From assembly GCA_050949645.1 (NCBI GenBank), contig JBMNGC010000001.1, positions 62,001 through 126,000 on the forward strand: a stretch of 64,000 nucleotides of DNA, in the 5' to 3' direction. The notes under the pieces were generated by a model, which did not search any database, was not told where the DNA came from, and worked only from the letters and a program-made list of their open reading frames with translations. Both the position numbers and the translations under genes were made by a program. Below, piece by piece: positions 26,665 to 35,083 of this stretch; position 1 is the stretch's first letter; every line of letters begins with the position of its first letter. Origin of the DNA: RUG369 sp050949645 (GTDB lineage Bacteria; Planctomycetota; Planctomycetia; Pirellulales; Thermoguttaceae).

Positions 26665-26708
26665 AAATGCGCTTGTTACGATTAACGTTGAACGAGCGCA
26701 TTTTTTTT
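26665..26708 (+). terminator. Terminator of the tRNA-tuf-tRNA operon
   Basis: A 13-bp stem with one G-T pair (26665-26677 with 26691-26703) ends in eight Ts. It separates this unit from secE. Confidence 0.9.
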
Positions 26709-26769
26709 AATCAGAATATAACGACGCCGTGAGCTCAGCTTCGGCTAGTTCTGACTTGGAGTCGAAATT

Positions 26770-27165
26770 ATGTCCAGCTTCCTTAAGGAACTCGTTTCCA
26801 CGAACATATACAAGGGTTCACAGGGACGCATCTGCCGCCGATTTACCTTCATTGGTTTCTCGCTGGTTTTTATTTTCTGGGGTTACAGCATTTATCGCTC
26901 TCAGACATTTGGACCGCAGGGCTCTATGATCGCGGCGATTATCGTGGCGCTTCTTGGAACGTGGTCCTCCTTCCGAGCGATCAATTACCCGATCTTTGCC
27001 GACTTCCTCGTTTCTGTTGAAGCCGAGATGACGAAAGTTTCCTGGCCCACGAAGGAGGAACTTTACGCGAACACGAAGGTCGTGATTATCTTCATGTTCA
27101 TTTTCACGGTACTGATTTATCTGTACGACGTAATTTTCCGGTTTATTTTTAGCTTTTTTAGCTAA
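26770..27165 (+). CDS. secE: Protein translocase subunit SecE
   Basis: Clamp subunit of the SecYEG channel. Its 131 residues hold three membrane segments (about 25-42, 52-73 and 102-130), as in E. coli rather than the single-span short form. The conserved amphipathic part VEAEMTKVSWPTKEELYANT precedes the last span. rpmG, often found before secE, is absent from this spacer. It is followed by nusG at 71 bases. Confidence 0.95.
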   Translation: MSSFLKELVSTNIYKGSQGRICRRFTFIGFSLVFIFWGYSIYRSQTFGPQGSMIAAIIVALLGTWSSFRAINYPIFADFLVSVEAEMTKVSWPTKEELYANTKVVIIFMFIFTVLIYLYDVIFRFIFSFFS

Positions 27166-27236
27166 CTGGGTTCTTGCGGAGAAAATGAGGTCCGCTATAA
27201 TCCAAGAATTCAAAAACCTCGAAGAGGGATTGAGTC

Positions 27237-27839
27237 ATGTCTTCGCAATTCGAGAACGATGAATCTAATCCAGAAACGGATCTGTCTGATAAGACTCCGC
27301 AATGGTATGTCCTGAAATGTCAGGTTAACCGTGAGGATCGCGTCAAGCGCGAGCTCGAATGGCGCGTTCTTCAAGCGAATCTTGACAAGTACGTTGAAGA
27401 AGTGTACGTGCCGATCGAACGCGTCAAAGCATTTGACAAGAACGGCAAACAGCGCGAGATCAAGCGCAAGATTTATCCGGGCTATATCCTTGTGAAGATG
27501 GCCCTGAACAATGAGACGTGGTTTTTGATGCGCGAGACGCCGGGCGTTGGCGAATTTGCGGGCACAAGCGGTCGCCCGATGCCGATGCCTCCCGAGGAAG
27601 TTGAGCGTCTCCTCAAATACCATGACGAACAAACAGAAGAAAAGCCGCGCATTGACGTGCCCTTTGCCGTTGGCGATAGAGCGACGGTTAAGGACGGTTC
27701 TTTTGCCGGCAATAAGGGGGAGGTTTCCAACGTCGACGTCGTCGGCGGAAAGGTAACCGTTAATATAGTAATTTTCGGTAAGCCAACGCCTGTAGAATTT
27801 GAGTATTGGCAAGTCGAAAAGGCTGACGACGAAGGTTGA
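27237..27839 (+). CDS. nusG: Transcription termination/antitermination factor NusG
   Basis: RNA polymerase-bound factor, 200 residues. The N-terminal NGN domain has QWYVLKCQVNREDRVKRELE and KRKIYPGYILVKM, followed by TPGVGEFAG. The C-terminal KOW domain reads VGDRATVKDGSFAGNKGEV. About 20 acidic and polar residues precede the NGN domain. AGAGGG precedes the ATG. It stands in its usual place before rplK. Confidence 0.96.
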   Translation: MSSQFENDESNPETDLSDKTPQWYVLKCQVNREDRVKRELEWRVLQANLDKYVEEVYVPIERVKAFDKNGKQREIKRKIYPGYILVKMALNNETWFLMRETPGVGEFAGTSGRPMPMPPEEVERLLKYHDEQTEEKPRIDVPFAVGDRATVKDGSFAGNKGEVSNVDVVGGKVTVNIVIFGKPTPVEFEYWQVEKADDEG

Positions 27840-27910
27840 GCCAGGTCGCCCCTGACCGAGCGAGTCTTACTTGAGACAAATCTTCGCCGCAAGGATTAAA
27901 GGATTTTACA

Positions 27911-28336
27911 ATGGCTAAACAACTTAAAGCGATCGTGAAGTTTCATGCGCTTGGAGGGCAGGCGACAGCAGCACCCCCTGTCGGCACCGCTCTTGGTAAG
28001 TATGGACTGAATCTCGGTCAATTTGTTAAAGAATTTAACGATCGCACAAAATCGGCGATGGGCATGCGCGTTCCACTCGCCGTTAAGGTGTACGCTGATC
28101 GTTCATTTGACTTGGAAACGAAAGGCCCTCACTCAGTCGACCTGATTAAACAGGCCGCTGGAATCGAGAGCGGCTCCTCTACGGTCCCGAAAGAAAAGGT
28201 TGGCAAGATTACTGTCGCTCAGCTTCAGGAAATTGCCAAGGCCAAACAAGCGGATTTGAACGCACGTGACGTTGATCATGCTGTTCGCATCCTCGCGGGC
28301 ACCTGTCGAAGCATGGGAGTCGACGTCGTCGACTGA
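27911..28336 (+). CDS. rplK: 50S ribosomal protein L11
   Basis: Binds the GTPase-associated region of 23S rRNA, 141 residues. APPVGTALGKYGLNLGQFVK holds the proline-rich loop that contacts thiopeptide drugs; Pro26 of other bacteria is Thr26 here (codon 27986-27988) and Pro20 is Ala. VYADRSFDLETKGP, KQAAGIESGS and AGTCRSMGVDV are normal. AAGGA precedes the ATG. Confidence 0.96.
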   Translation: MAKQLKAIVKFHALGGQATAAPPVGTALGKYGLNLGQFVKEFNDRTKSAMGMRVPLAVKVYADRSFDLETKGPHSVDLIKQAAGIESGSSTVPKEKVGKITVAQLQEIAKAKQADLNARDVDHAVRILAGTCRSMGVDVVD

Positions 28337-28475
28337 GTTATTCCTTCTCCTCTGCGCTTAGGCGCGTTTTGTAGGACCTTGAGATTTAAGTGAAAATCGG
28401 CCGCAGAAGATCGGCATGGCGCTCTGGTTTCCGACAAATGAGGGATTTAAAAACATCTAAGAAGAAAATAAAGAT

Positions 28476-29162
28476 ATGGGTAAAGTTTCTAAGCGAATGA
28501 AGGCAATGAAGGCCTTGCTTCCGAAGACGAGAGCTCCGATGCCGTTGTCCGAGGCCGTCGATTTGCTTAAACAGTTCAACACGACTAAATTTGACCAGTC
28601 GGTAGAGATCTCGATGCGTCTTGGCGTTGATCCTAAGATGTCGGATCAAATCGTTCGCGGTTCCGTCGTTCTTCCGAACGGCCTTGGCAAGACGGTTCGA
28701 ATTCTCGTCTTCGCTAAAGACGATAAGGCTTCCGAAGCGACAGAGGCTGGCGCCGATTACGTTGGCGGTCCGGACCTTGCCGAAAAGATTAAGGGCGGTT
28801 GGTTCGATTTTGACGTCTGCATCGCGACTCCCAACATGATGGGCGTCGTCGGTCCTCTCGGTCGTCTCCTTGGTCCTCGATCTCTTATGCCGAGCCCTAA
28901 GGCCGGAACGGTGACGATGGATCTTGACAAGACGATTCGTGAATACAAGGCCGGTAAGGCAGAGTTCCGTAACGATAAGGGCGGCGTCGTCCACGGCGTT
29001 GTCGGTAAGCTCAGCTTTGACGCTGACAAGCTTGTTGAGAACATTCAGGCGTTCATTGATTATGTTATCTCTCTCAAGCCGGCGTCAATCAAGGGCGTTT
29101 ACGTAAAGTCGATCGCAATTTCCGCTACGATGAGCCCCAGCATCCGTGTCGAGGCGTCGTGA
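28476..29162 (+). CDS. rplA: 50S ribosomal protein L1
   Basis: L1-stalk protein that gates tRNA exit and usually represses its own operon. 228 residues with VRGSVVLPNGLGKTVRILVF, the GRLLGPRSLMPSPKAGTVT loop and FRNDKGGVVHGVVGKLSF. It follows rplK after about 140 bases. The Shine-Dalgarno element is weak. Confidence 0.96.
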   Translation: MGKVSKRMKAMKALLPKTRAPMPLSEAVDLLKQFNTTKFDQSVEISMRLGVDPKMSDQIVRGSVVLPNGLGKTVRILVFAKDDKASEATEAGADYVGGPDLAEKIKGGWFDFDVCIATPNMMGVVGPLGRLLGPRSLMPSPKAGTVTMDLDKTIREYKAGKAEFRNDKGGVVHGVVGKLSFDADKLVENIQAFIDYVISLKPASIKGVYVKSIAISATMSPSIRVEAS

Positions 29163-29217
29163 CGTCAGGCGATGGTCGTTCCTACCAATATCCGCCCTTT
29201 AATCGAGTACTGGTACA

Positions 29218-29790
29218 ATGAGTAAGTTTGTAAAAAAATTGATTACGGAGGACCTGAAACAGCGTTTCGACGGGGTCGAAAACGCGCTTCTGGTCAACGT
29301 TGTCGGTATGCGAGTCAACGACAGCAACGAGCTTCGCGCTAATTTCGCCGACAAAGACATTAGCCTGATGGTCGTCAAGAACAGCCTCGCGGCTCGCGCG
29401 ACCGCTGGAACGCCTCTTGAAGGCGCCTTCAAAGATATTATTGGCACAACAGCGCTGTGCTGGGGCGCTTCTGATATCGTTGCGCTTGCGAAGGAAGTCA
29501 TTAAAGCTTCCCGAGTAAGACAGTTTAATAAGTTCAGCGTTCTGGGCGGTATTCTTGACGGCGAAGCGTTTGACGCTAAGCAGGCTGTCGAGATTTCTAA
29601 GTGGCCCACTCGCGAAGAACAGATCGCCATTCTTCTTGGTCAGATCACTGGCGTCGCCGCTGATCTCTCCTCGCAGCTCATTTCCGGCGGCAAGAATCTT
29701 GCTAGCCAGATCAAGCAGCTTGCAGACAAAGAAGGCGAAGCGTCAGAAGAAGCCAGCGAGGCAGAGGCTGCCGAAGCTTCGGCTGAATGA
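29218..29790 (+). CDS. rplJ: 50S ribosomal protein L10
   Basis: Base of the L7/L12 stalk, 190 residues. The globular part has VVGMRVNDSNELRANF and VVKNSLAARATAGTPLEG; the C-terminal helix that binds L7/L12 dimers follows about residue 140, ending in an Ala/Glu-rich tail. The ribosome-binding site is poor. The gap to rplL is 164 bases, long for this pair. Confidence 0.95.
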   Translation: MSKFVKKLITEDLKQRFDGVENALLVNVVGMRVNDSNELRANFADKDISLMVVKNSLAARATAGTPLEGAFKDIIGTTALCWGASDIVALAKEVIKASRVRQFNKFSVLGGILDGEAFDAKQAVEISKWPTREEQIAILLGQITGVAADLSSQLISGGKNLASQIKQLADKEGEASEEASEAEAAEASAE

Positions 29791-29954
29791 TTCGGCCGCG
29801 CGGTTATCAGGCGTTGAAATCAACTTGAAATTTACCTGCGGCAATCGCGGGAACGTGCATATTACATAGTGAGGTCGCAGACCACTGAGATTCGACTACG
29901 GCGTCGAGCATTTTTTGTGGAAGACCTTGCAACAAATTTGAAAGGATAATTATA

Positions 29955-30362
29955 ATGTCAGACGAACGCGTTTTCTCCGACGAAATCAAGACCCTCGGCG
30001 ATCAGATTATGGGCATGACTCTTAAGTCTGCCAAAGAGCTCAGCGATTACCTCAAAGAAGAGTACGGCGTTGAGCCGGCCGCTGGTGGCGCCGTTATGGT
30101 TGCTAGCGCTGCCGGAGGCGGCGACGACGCTCCCGCCGCTGAGGAAAAGACGGAATTCGACGTCGTTCTTGAGAGCTTCGAAGCGTCCAAGAAGATCGCC
30201 GTTATTAAAGTCGTCCGCGCTGCTACCGGCGCTTCCCTCGGTGAATCGAAGGCGATGGTCGAATCTGCTCCTAAGCCGATCCGAACCGGTCTTCCTAAGG
30301 ACGAAGCCGACAAGCTCAAGAAAGAGCTTGAAGAGGCCGGCGGTAAGGTCACCCTTAAGTGA
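29955..30362 (+). CDS. rplL: 50S ribosomal protein L7/L12
   Basis: Stalk protein that recruits translation factors, 135 residues. The N-terminal dimer helix region, an Ala/Gly-rich hinge and the C-terminal domain (KIAVIKVVRAATGASLGESK, APKPIRTGLPKDEADKLKKE) are all present. AAGGA lies before the ATG. A strong terminator follows the stop by about 50 bases, so rpoBC is probably transcribed separately. Confidence 0.96.
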   Translation: MSDERVFSDEIKTLGDQIMGMTLKSAKELSDYLKEEYGVEPAAGGAVMVASAAGGGDDAPAAEEKTEFDVVLESFEASKKIAVIKVVRAATGASLGESKAMVESAPKPIRTGLPKDEADKLKKELEEAGGKVTLK

Positions 30363-30409
30363 TCTTTGTTCATAAGTCATTGAACGCCAATGATTAGAAT
30401 AAACGAATG

Positions 30410-30446
30410 CAAAGCTCTCCAGAATCTTGGGGAGCTTTGTTTTTTT
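30410..30446 (+). terminator. Terminator after rplL
   Basis: An 11-bp stem (30410-30420 with 30429-30439, one G-T pair) followed by eight Ts. Confidence 0.85.
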
Positions 30447-31099
30447 ATGACGGGATAAACCAAGGACGCCAGGTTCAAAATTTCCCATCGATATACTTTT
30501 CATTACCGCTTTCTGCGCTTTTCGCTTCAAAAATTAATTCAGAATTGAGTCGTCATCCATTACTTATTAGTTGCGACGCAGGTTTCGTGACGTCGAATCC
30601 TTTACAAATTGGTGTTACAGTCCCCTGTTCTGAATTATGGGAAGCGTCGAAAAATAAACTTAAGTATAGAAGAACGTTTCGGCTCAATTCTGCATCAATT
30701 CACCACCTAAAAAATTCTAAAAATTAGTAATTTTTTATTTTGTATAAACGGAAAATTTTACGCAGTTTAACAAACAGAAAATTATGAAAGTCCAGGCTGG
30801 TTTAAATTAGGTAATATTTAACGAGTATAACGATAAAATATTTAAAAAAGTTGAAAATGTCTCTTGTATCCTGAGAAAGATGAGAAAAAAGATTTAGTAA
30901 TAACAAAAAAATATTTATTCACAGAAAGGGTTTAAATTTAACTTTTGTGACGTAAATACCTCCCTAAATGTCAATTTCGAGAATATTTTAGGGCGCCCCC
31001 TTTCCAAAAATACCGTCGTTGTTAGAATGCTACGCTGGCGGTGGTTCTATATACGTCTTTTACGTAGTTGTCTTTCCCCTTACGAGGAGGTTGTCCTTC
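30447..31099 (+). other. AT-rich intergenic region before rpoB
   Basis: About 650 bases without a credible gene; the part from 30640 to 30960 is far richer in A and T than the rest of the window, with many A- and T-tracts. I find no perfect promoter, only weak candidates such as TAGAAT near 31023. It probably carries rpoBC promoters and an UP-type activating region. Two open frames here lack ribosome-binding sites and family likeness. Confidence 0.5.
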
Positions 31100-34000
31100 A
31101 TGGCGGTCACCACGCAACGCAGATTAAGTCTGTCCGAAGTTCGCCGATTCGGCAAAAATGCTGCAACTTATGACGTTCCCAACCTGACGATCATCCAGAC
31201 GCAGAGTTACAAAAATTTCCTGCAGGCCGACGTTCCTCCTGAAGAACGAGAAAATATTGGGCTTGAAGCGTTGCTCCGCGAGTCTTTTCCAATTGTGGAC
31301 CCACAGTCGTCTTCGCGCTTGGAGTATGTGAGCTACGTCCTAGAAAAACCTCGATATCTTCCCGACGAATGTCGCCGGCTCCGCATTACTTATGGCCACC
31401 CGTGGCGCGTTAAGTTCCGACTTGTGACGGAGAAGGGCGCTCAGGAAGACGAAGTCTATCTCGGCGAGCTTCCGATCATGCTCGGCGGCGGCGAATTCAT
31501 TATCAATGGCGCCGAACGCGTCGTTGTGAATCAGCTTCACCGCAGTCCTGGCGCCGACTTCCTCCATGAGATCAATCGCGACTCGCACTCCTTTTCTTGC
31601 CGAATTATACCAGAACGCGGCAGTTGGGTTGAGTTCAACATCACGCGAAAAGAGATCCTCCAGGTGCGCATCGACCAGAGTAATAAATTCTCGGTCATGA
31701 CGTTGCTGCGCGCGATGGATCCCAAGCTCAGTACCGACGCCGACCTCATGCGCGCTTTTGATTTTGACGTCTATGACATCAAAATCAAAGGCCCCGCGTC
31801 TATTCCGGAACTTGCCGGTAAAGTTGCCGTTGGCGATATCGTTGATCCGGACGCTGAAGTTCCCGATCCGATCGTACGTTCTGGAAGCGTCATTACTAAC
31901 GACCACGCGGAGCAGATTTGCGAACTCGTCGAAGCTGGTAAAAATCCCAAGCCGCGCTTTTCGAGCGTAACGGTTATGGCGAAGCCTCGCAACATGCTCC
32001 TTGCCAATTCACTTGGGGACGATAAGACCAGCTCGCACGAACAGGCGTTGCTGGCGATCTATAAGAGACTTCGACCCGGCAACCCCCTTGCGTTGCAGAA
32101 AGCTCAAGAACTTTTCCACGAGAAGTTTTTCGATCCGAGTCGATATAGAATTGGTCGCGTCGGTCGTTTCCGCATGAACCGTAAGTTCAACACGGACGTA
32201 AGTCTCGATGAAACTGCGTTGCGCGGCGAAGACGTCGTCGCTTGCGTCAACTATCTCTACAGTCTTTGGAGCGGCGATCCTAACTGCTATCCCGACGACA
32301 TCGACCACCTTGGTAACCGCCGTATTCGTACGATTGACGAGCTCATTTGCGAAGATTTGCGTAACAAGGGCTTCTTGAAATTGCGCCGCAACATCTTGGA
32401 TCGTTTCCACCAGGGCGATTCCCCTCGCGCGCTCATCAATCAGAAGAACATTTCCACGGCGATCGAATACTTTTTTGGACGTAACGAGCTTTCTCAGGTC
32501 GTCGACCAAACGAACCCGCTCTCGATGCTCACGCATGAGCGTCGCCTTTCGGCGTTGGGCCCCGGCGGTCTCAACCGTAAGCGCGCGGGCTTCGAGGTTC
32601 GCGACGTTCATGCGACGCACTACGGTCGTATTTGTCCGATCGAGACGCCAGAAGGTCAGAACATCGGTCTGATTTCGTATCTTTCCATTTTTGCGCAGAT
32701 TGACGATTTCGGCTTCCTCACGTCGCCGTACCGCCGCGTTGAGAATGGCGTTTTGAGCGAAGAGATCGAATGGCTTCGCGCTGACGACGAGATCGACAAG
32801 ATCTTTGCGCCGGCGGACACGCCGCGTACCGAATCGACCGCCGACCAGCCTTACGGCGCGCTCATTCCCGACCCGAACACGGATCTCATTCTGGCGCGTA
32901 AAGACGGCGAATACGTCCAGGTCAGACTGGAGGAGGTCAACTACATCGACGTTGCTCCGAACCAGATGATCGGCGTCTCCGCAGGACTCATTCCTTTCTT
33001 GGAACACGACGACGCGAACCGCGCCCTTATGGGCTCGAACATGCAGCGACAGGCGGTTCCGCTCCTGCAGTCGGAAGCCCCGATTGTCGGTACGGGTATG
33101 GAAGTTCCCGCCGCGCTTAACTCGAGTCTTCTTTTGCGCGCGCACAGAGCGGGTACCGTAACGTATATGGACTCGATGAAGATCGTGATCGACGACGTCG
33201 ACGTCTATCATCTTCGTAAGTTTGCTGGTCTCAACGGCAGCTCGTGCGAGAATCAACGACCGATCGTCGAGATCGGCGAGCATGTCGAGGAAGGTCAGGT
33301 TATCGCGGACGGCGCGTGCACCGATCAAGGCGTTCTCGCGCTCGGTCGCAACGTGCTCGTCGGATTTATGGTCTGGGACGGATACAATTACGAAGACGCT
33401 ATTATTCTGAGTGAAGAACTCGTTCAAAAGGACGTCTATACCTCGATTCACATCGAGGAATATGATACGGAAATCCGCGATACGAAAACCGGCCGCGAAA
33501 GCTTCACTCGCGACGTTCCTAACGCCAGCGAGAAAGCGCTCTCCAAACTTGACGAGAATGGCATTATCAGGGTTGGGACTTATGTATCGCGTAACGACAT
33601 CCTTGTAGGGAAGGTCGTTCCGAAGCAAAAGGTTGAACTGAGCCCTGAAGAAAAGCTGCTCCAGGCGATTTTCGGCAAATCGTCTGAAGAAGTTAAGAAC
33701 GAGTCCCTCGTGGTGCCCGCCGGAGTCGAAGGCGTTGTCATCGGCGCGTATCATTTCCGCAGTCTGGCGAGCCTTTCTGAGGAGGAGCGCACCACGTTTA
33801 ACGGCGAGCTTGCCCGGATTGAGAATGAAGGAAACGCAAAGATCCGAGAGGAGTTTGCTTCGATGATCTCCGATATGGAGCTTCTCATCGGCGATCAGTT
33901 CGAGATGAAGGACGACAAAGGCGATCCACTCGTTCAGAGTCGCGACGATCGATATATCGCAGAGCAAGCTAAGAACTACTCCTTCGCCGGGATGTGCTCG

Positions 34001-34909
34001 TCTAACAATATTGAGAAGGGCACAGAACTTTACGATTCGCTCCGCGAGATCTATGTCTCCCGTCGCGCCGCGTTCGAAGACGCGATCGACGACCGCGATC
34101 GCAAGTATAACAAGGCGCGTGAAGGCGACCAGCTGAAACGCGGCGTTCTCCAGATGGTCAAGGTCTATATCGCCACAAAGCGCGCGATTTCCGTCGGCGA
34201 CAAGATGGCGGGGCGTCATGGTAACAAAGGCGTCATTGCCAGAATCCTGCCGCGTGAAGACATGCCGTTCCTTGCGGACGGAACGCCGCTCCAGATCTTG
34301 CTCAATCCTCTGGGCGTTCCCTCGCGTATGAACGTTGGACAGATTCTTGAGACGCACCTCGGTTGGGCGGCCTCTACACTGGGGTATCGAGCGATCACGC
34401 CAGTCTTCGACGGCGCGACGGAAGAGGACGTCAACGAAGAGCTTGAGCGCGCCGGTCTCCCGCGCAATGGTAAAGTGCAGCTGTACGACGGTCGCACTGG
34501 CGAGCCCTTTGCTCAGGAAACGACGGTGGGCTACATCTACATGCTTAAGCTCCATCACCTTGTCGACGACAAAGTCCACGCGCGAAGCACCGGTCCCTAT
34601 TCGCTCATTACGCAGCAGCCGCTTGGCGGTAAAGCGCGTTCTGGCGGCCAGCGATATGGCGAGATGGAGGTGTGGGCGCTCGAGGCTTATGGAGCCGCCT
34701 ACACGTTGCAGGAACTTCTCACGGTCAAGAGCGACGACATCGACGGACGAACTAAGATCTACGAGCGCATCGTTGGCGGAACCAACACCCTTGAAGCTGG
34801 AACGCCAGCGAGCTTCGACGTCCTTGTCAACGAGGTCAAGGGGCTTGCGCTTGACATGGATCTCGTCCCTGCGAACGTCGACGATCTTGAAATCAAGCCC
34901 TTTACCTGA
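31100..34909 (+). CDS. rpoB: DNA-directed RNA polymerase beta subunit
   Basis: 1269 residues. The rifampicin region near residue 470 reads FFGRNELSQVVDQTNPLS then MLTHERRLSALGPGG; the key Gln, Asp, His and Ser positions (E. coli 513, 516, 526, 531) are kept, though the surrounding residues differ. HYGRICPIETPEGQNIGLI, WDGYNYEDAIILSEE and the late GDKMAGRHGNKG are present. I start at ATG 31100, which follows GAGGAGG; the frame is open back to 31019 without a site. A 10-bp hairpin lies between rpoB and rpoC. Confidence 0.97.
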   Translation: MAVTTQRRLSLSEVRRFGKNAATYDVPNLTIIQTQSYKNFLQADVPPEERENIGLEALLRESFPIVDPQSSSRLEYVSYVLEKPRYLPDECRRLRITYGHPWRVKFRLVTEKGAQEDEVYLGELPIMLGGGEFIINGAERVVVNQLHRSPGADFLHEINRDSHSFSCRIIPERGSWVEFNITRKEILQVRIDQSNKFSVMTLLRAMDPKLSTDADLMRAFDFDVYDIKIKGPASIPELAGKVAVGDIVDPDAEVPDPIVRSGSVITNDHAEQICELVEAGKNPKPRFSSVTVMAKPRNMLLANSLGDDKTSSHEQALLAIYKRLRPGNPLALQKAQELFHEKFFDPSRYRIGRVGRFRMNRKFNTDVSLDETALRGEDVVACVNYLYSLWSGDPNCYPDDIDHLGNRRIRTIDELICEDLRNKGFLKLRRNILDRFHQGDSPRALINQKNISTAIEYFFGRNELSQVVDQTNPLSMLTHERRLSALGPGGLNRKRAGFEVRDVHATHYGRICPIETPEGQNIGLISYLSIFAQIDDFGFLTSPYRRVENGVLSEEIEWLRADDEIDKIFAPADTPRTESTADQPYGALIPDPNTDLILARKDGEYVQVRLEEVNYIDVAPNQMIGVSAGLIPFLEHDDANRALMGSNMQRQAVPLLQSEAPIVGTGMEVPAALNSSLLLRAHRAGTVTYMDSMKIVIDDVDVYHLRKFAGLNGSSCENQRPIVEIGEHVEEGQVIADGACTDQGVLALGRNVLVGFMVWDGYNYEDAIILSEELVQKDVYTSIHIEEYDTEIRDTKTGRESFTRDVPNASEKALSKLDENGIIRVGTYVSRNDILVGKVVPKQKVELSPEEKLLQAIFGKSSEEVKNESLVVPAGVEGVVIGAYHFRSLASLSEEERTTFNGELARIENEGNAKIREEFASMISDMELLIGDQFEMKDDKGDPLVQSRDDRYIAEQAKNYSFAGMCSSNNIEKGTELYDSLREIYVSRRAAFEDAIDDRDRKYNKAREGDQLKRGVLQMVKVYIATKRAISVGDKMAGRHGNKGVIARILPREDMPFLADGTPLQILLNPLGVPSRMNVGQILETHLGWAASTLGYRAITPVFDGATEEDVNEELERAGLPRNGKVQLYDGRTGEPFAQETTVGYIYMLKLHHLVDDKVHARSTGPYSLITQQPLGGKARSGGQRYGEMEVWALEAYGAAYTLQELLTVKSDDIDGRTKIYERIVGGTNTLEAGTPASFDVLVNEVKGLALDMDLVPANVDDLEIKPFT

Positions 34910-34929
34910 CGCTAAAGATCATACGCATC

Positions 34930-34955
34930 GCGGAGCCGGCGCTGTCCGGCTCCGC
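34930..34955 (+). promoter_or_regulatory. Strong hairpin in the rpoB-rpoC spacer
   Basis: A perfect 10-bp GC-rich stem (34930-34939 with 34946-34955), 6-base loop, 21 bases after the rpoB stop. Only CGTTTC follows, so it is not a full terminator; it may be a partial attenuator or processing site. Confidence 0.55.
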
Positions 34956-35083
34956 CGTTTCAGCGTCCTGAACGTCGCGCCTGTTGTTTCGCATAGCGCG
35001 TGAAATTTAAGACAATCATGGCGACCGTCCATCTTCTCCAGGGACGTAAGCCTGTAGATATAGAGAGCGTCGAGAGAGTAAGT

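Noticed and set aside
30407..30727. 106-residue open frame after rplL
   Set aside because: It starts inside the rplL terminator and has no ribosome-binding site or recognisable domain.
32009..34579. 856-residue open frame on the minus strand of rpoB (and a 993-residue one opposite rpoC at 35894-38875)
   Set aside because: Both lie fully opposite essential polymerase genes; their composition (many Arg, Asp, Val) is the mirror of biased codon use, so they are shadows.
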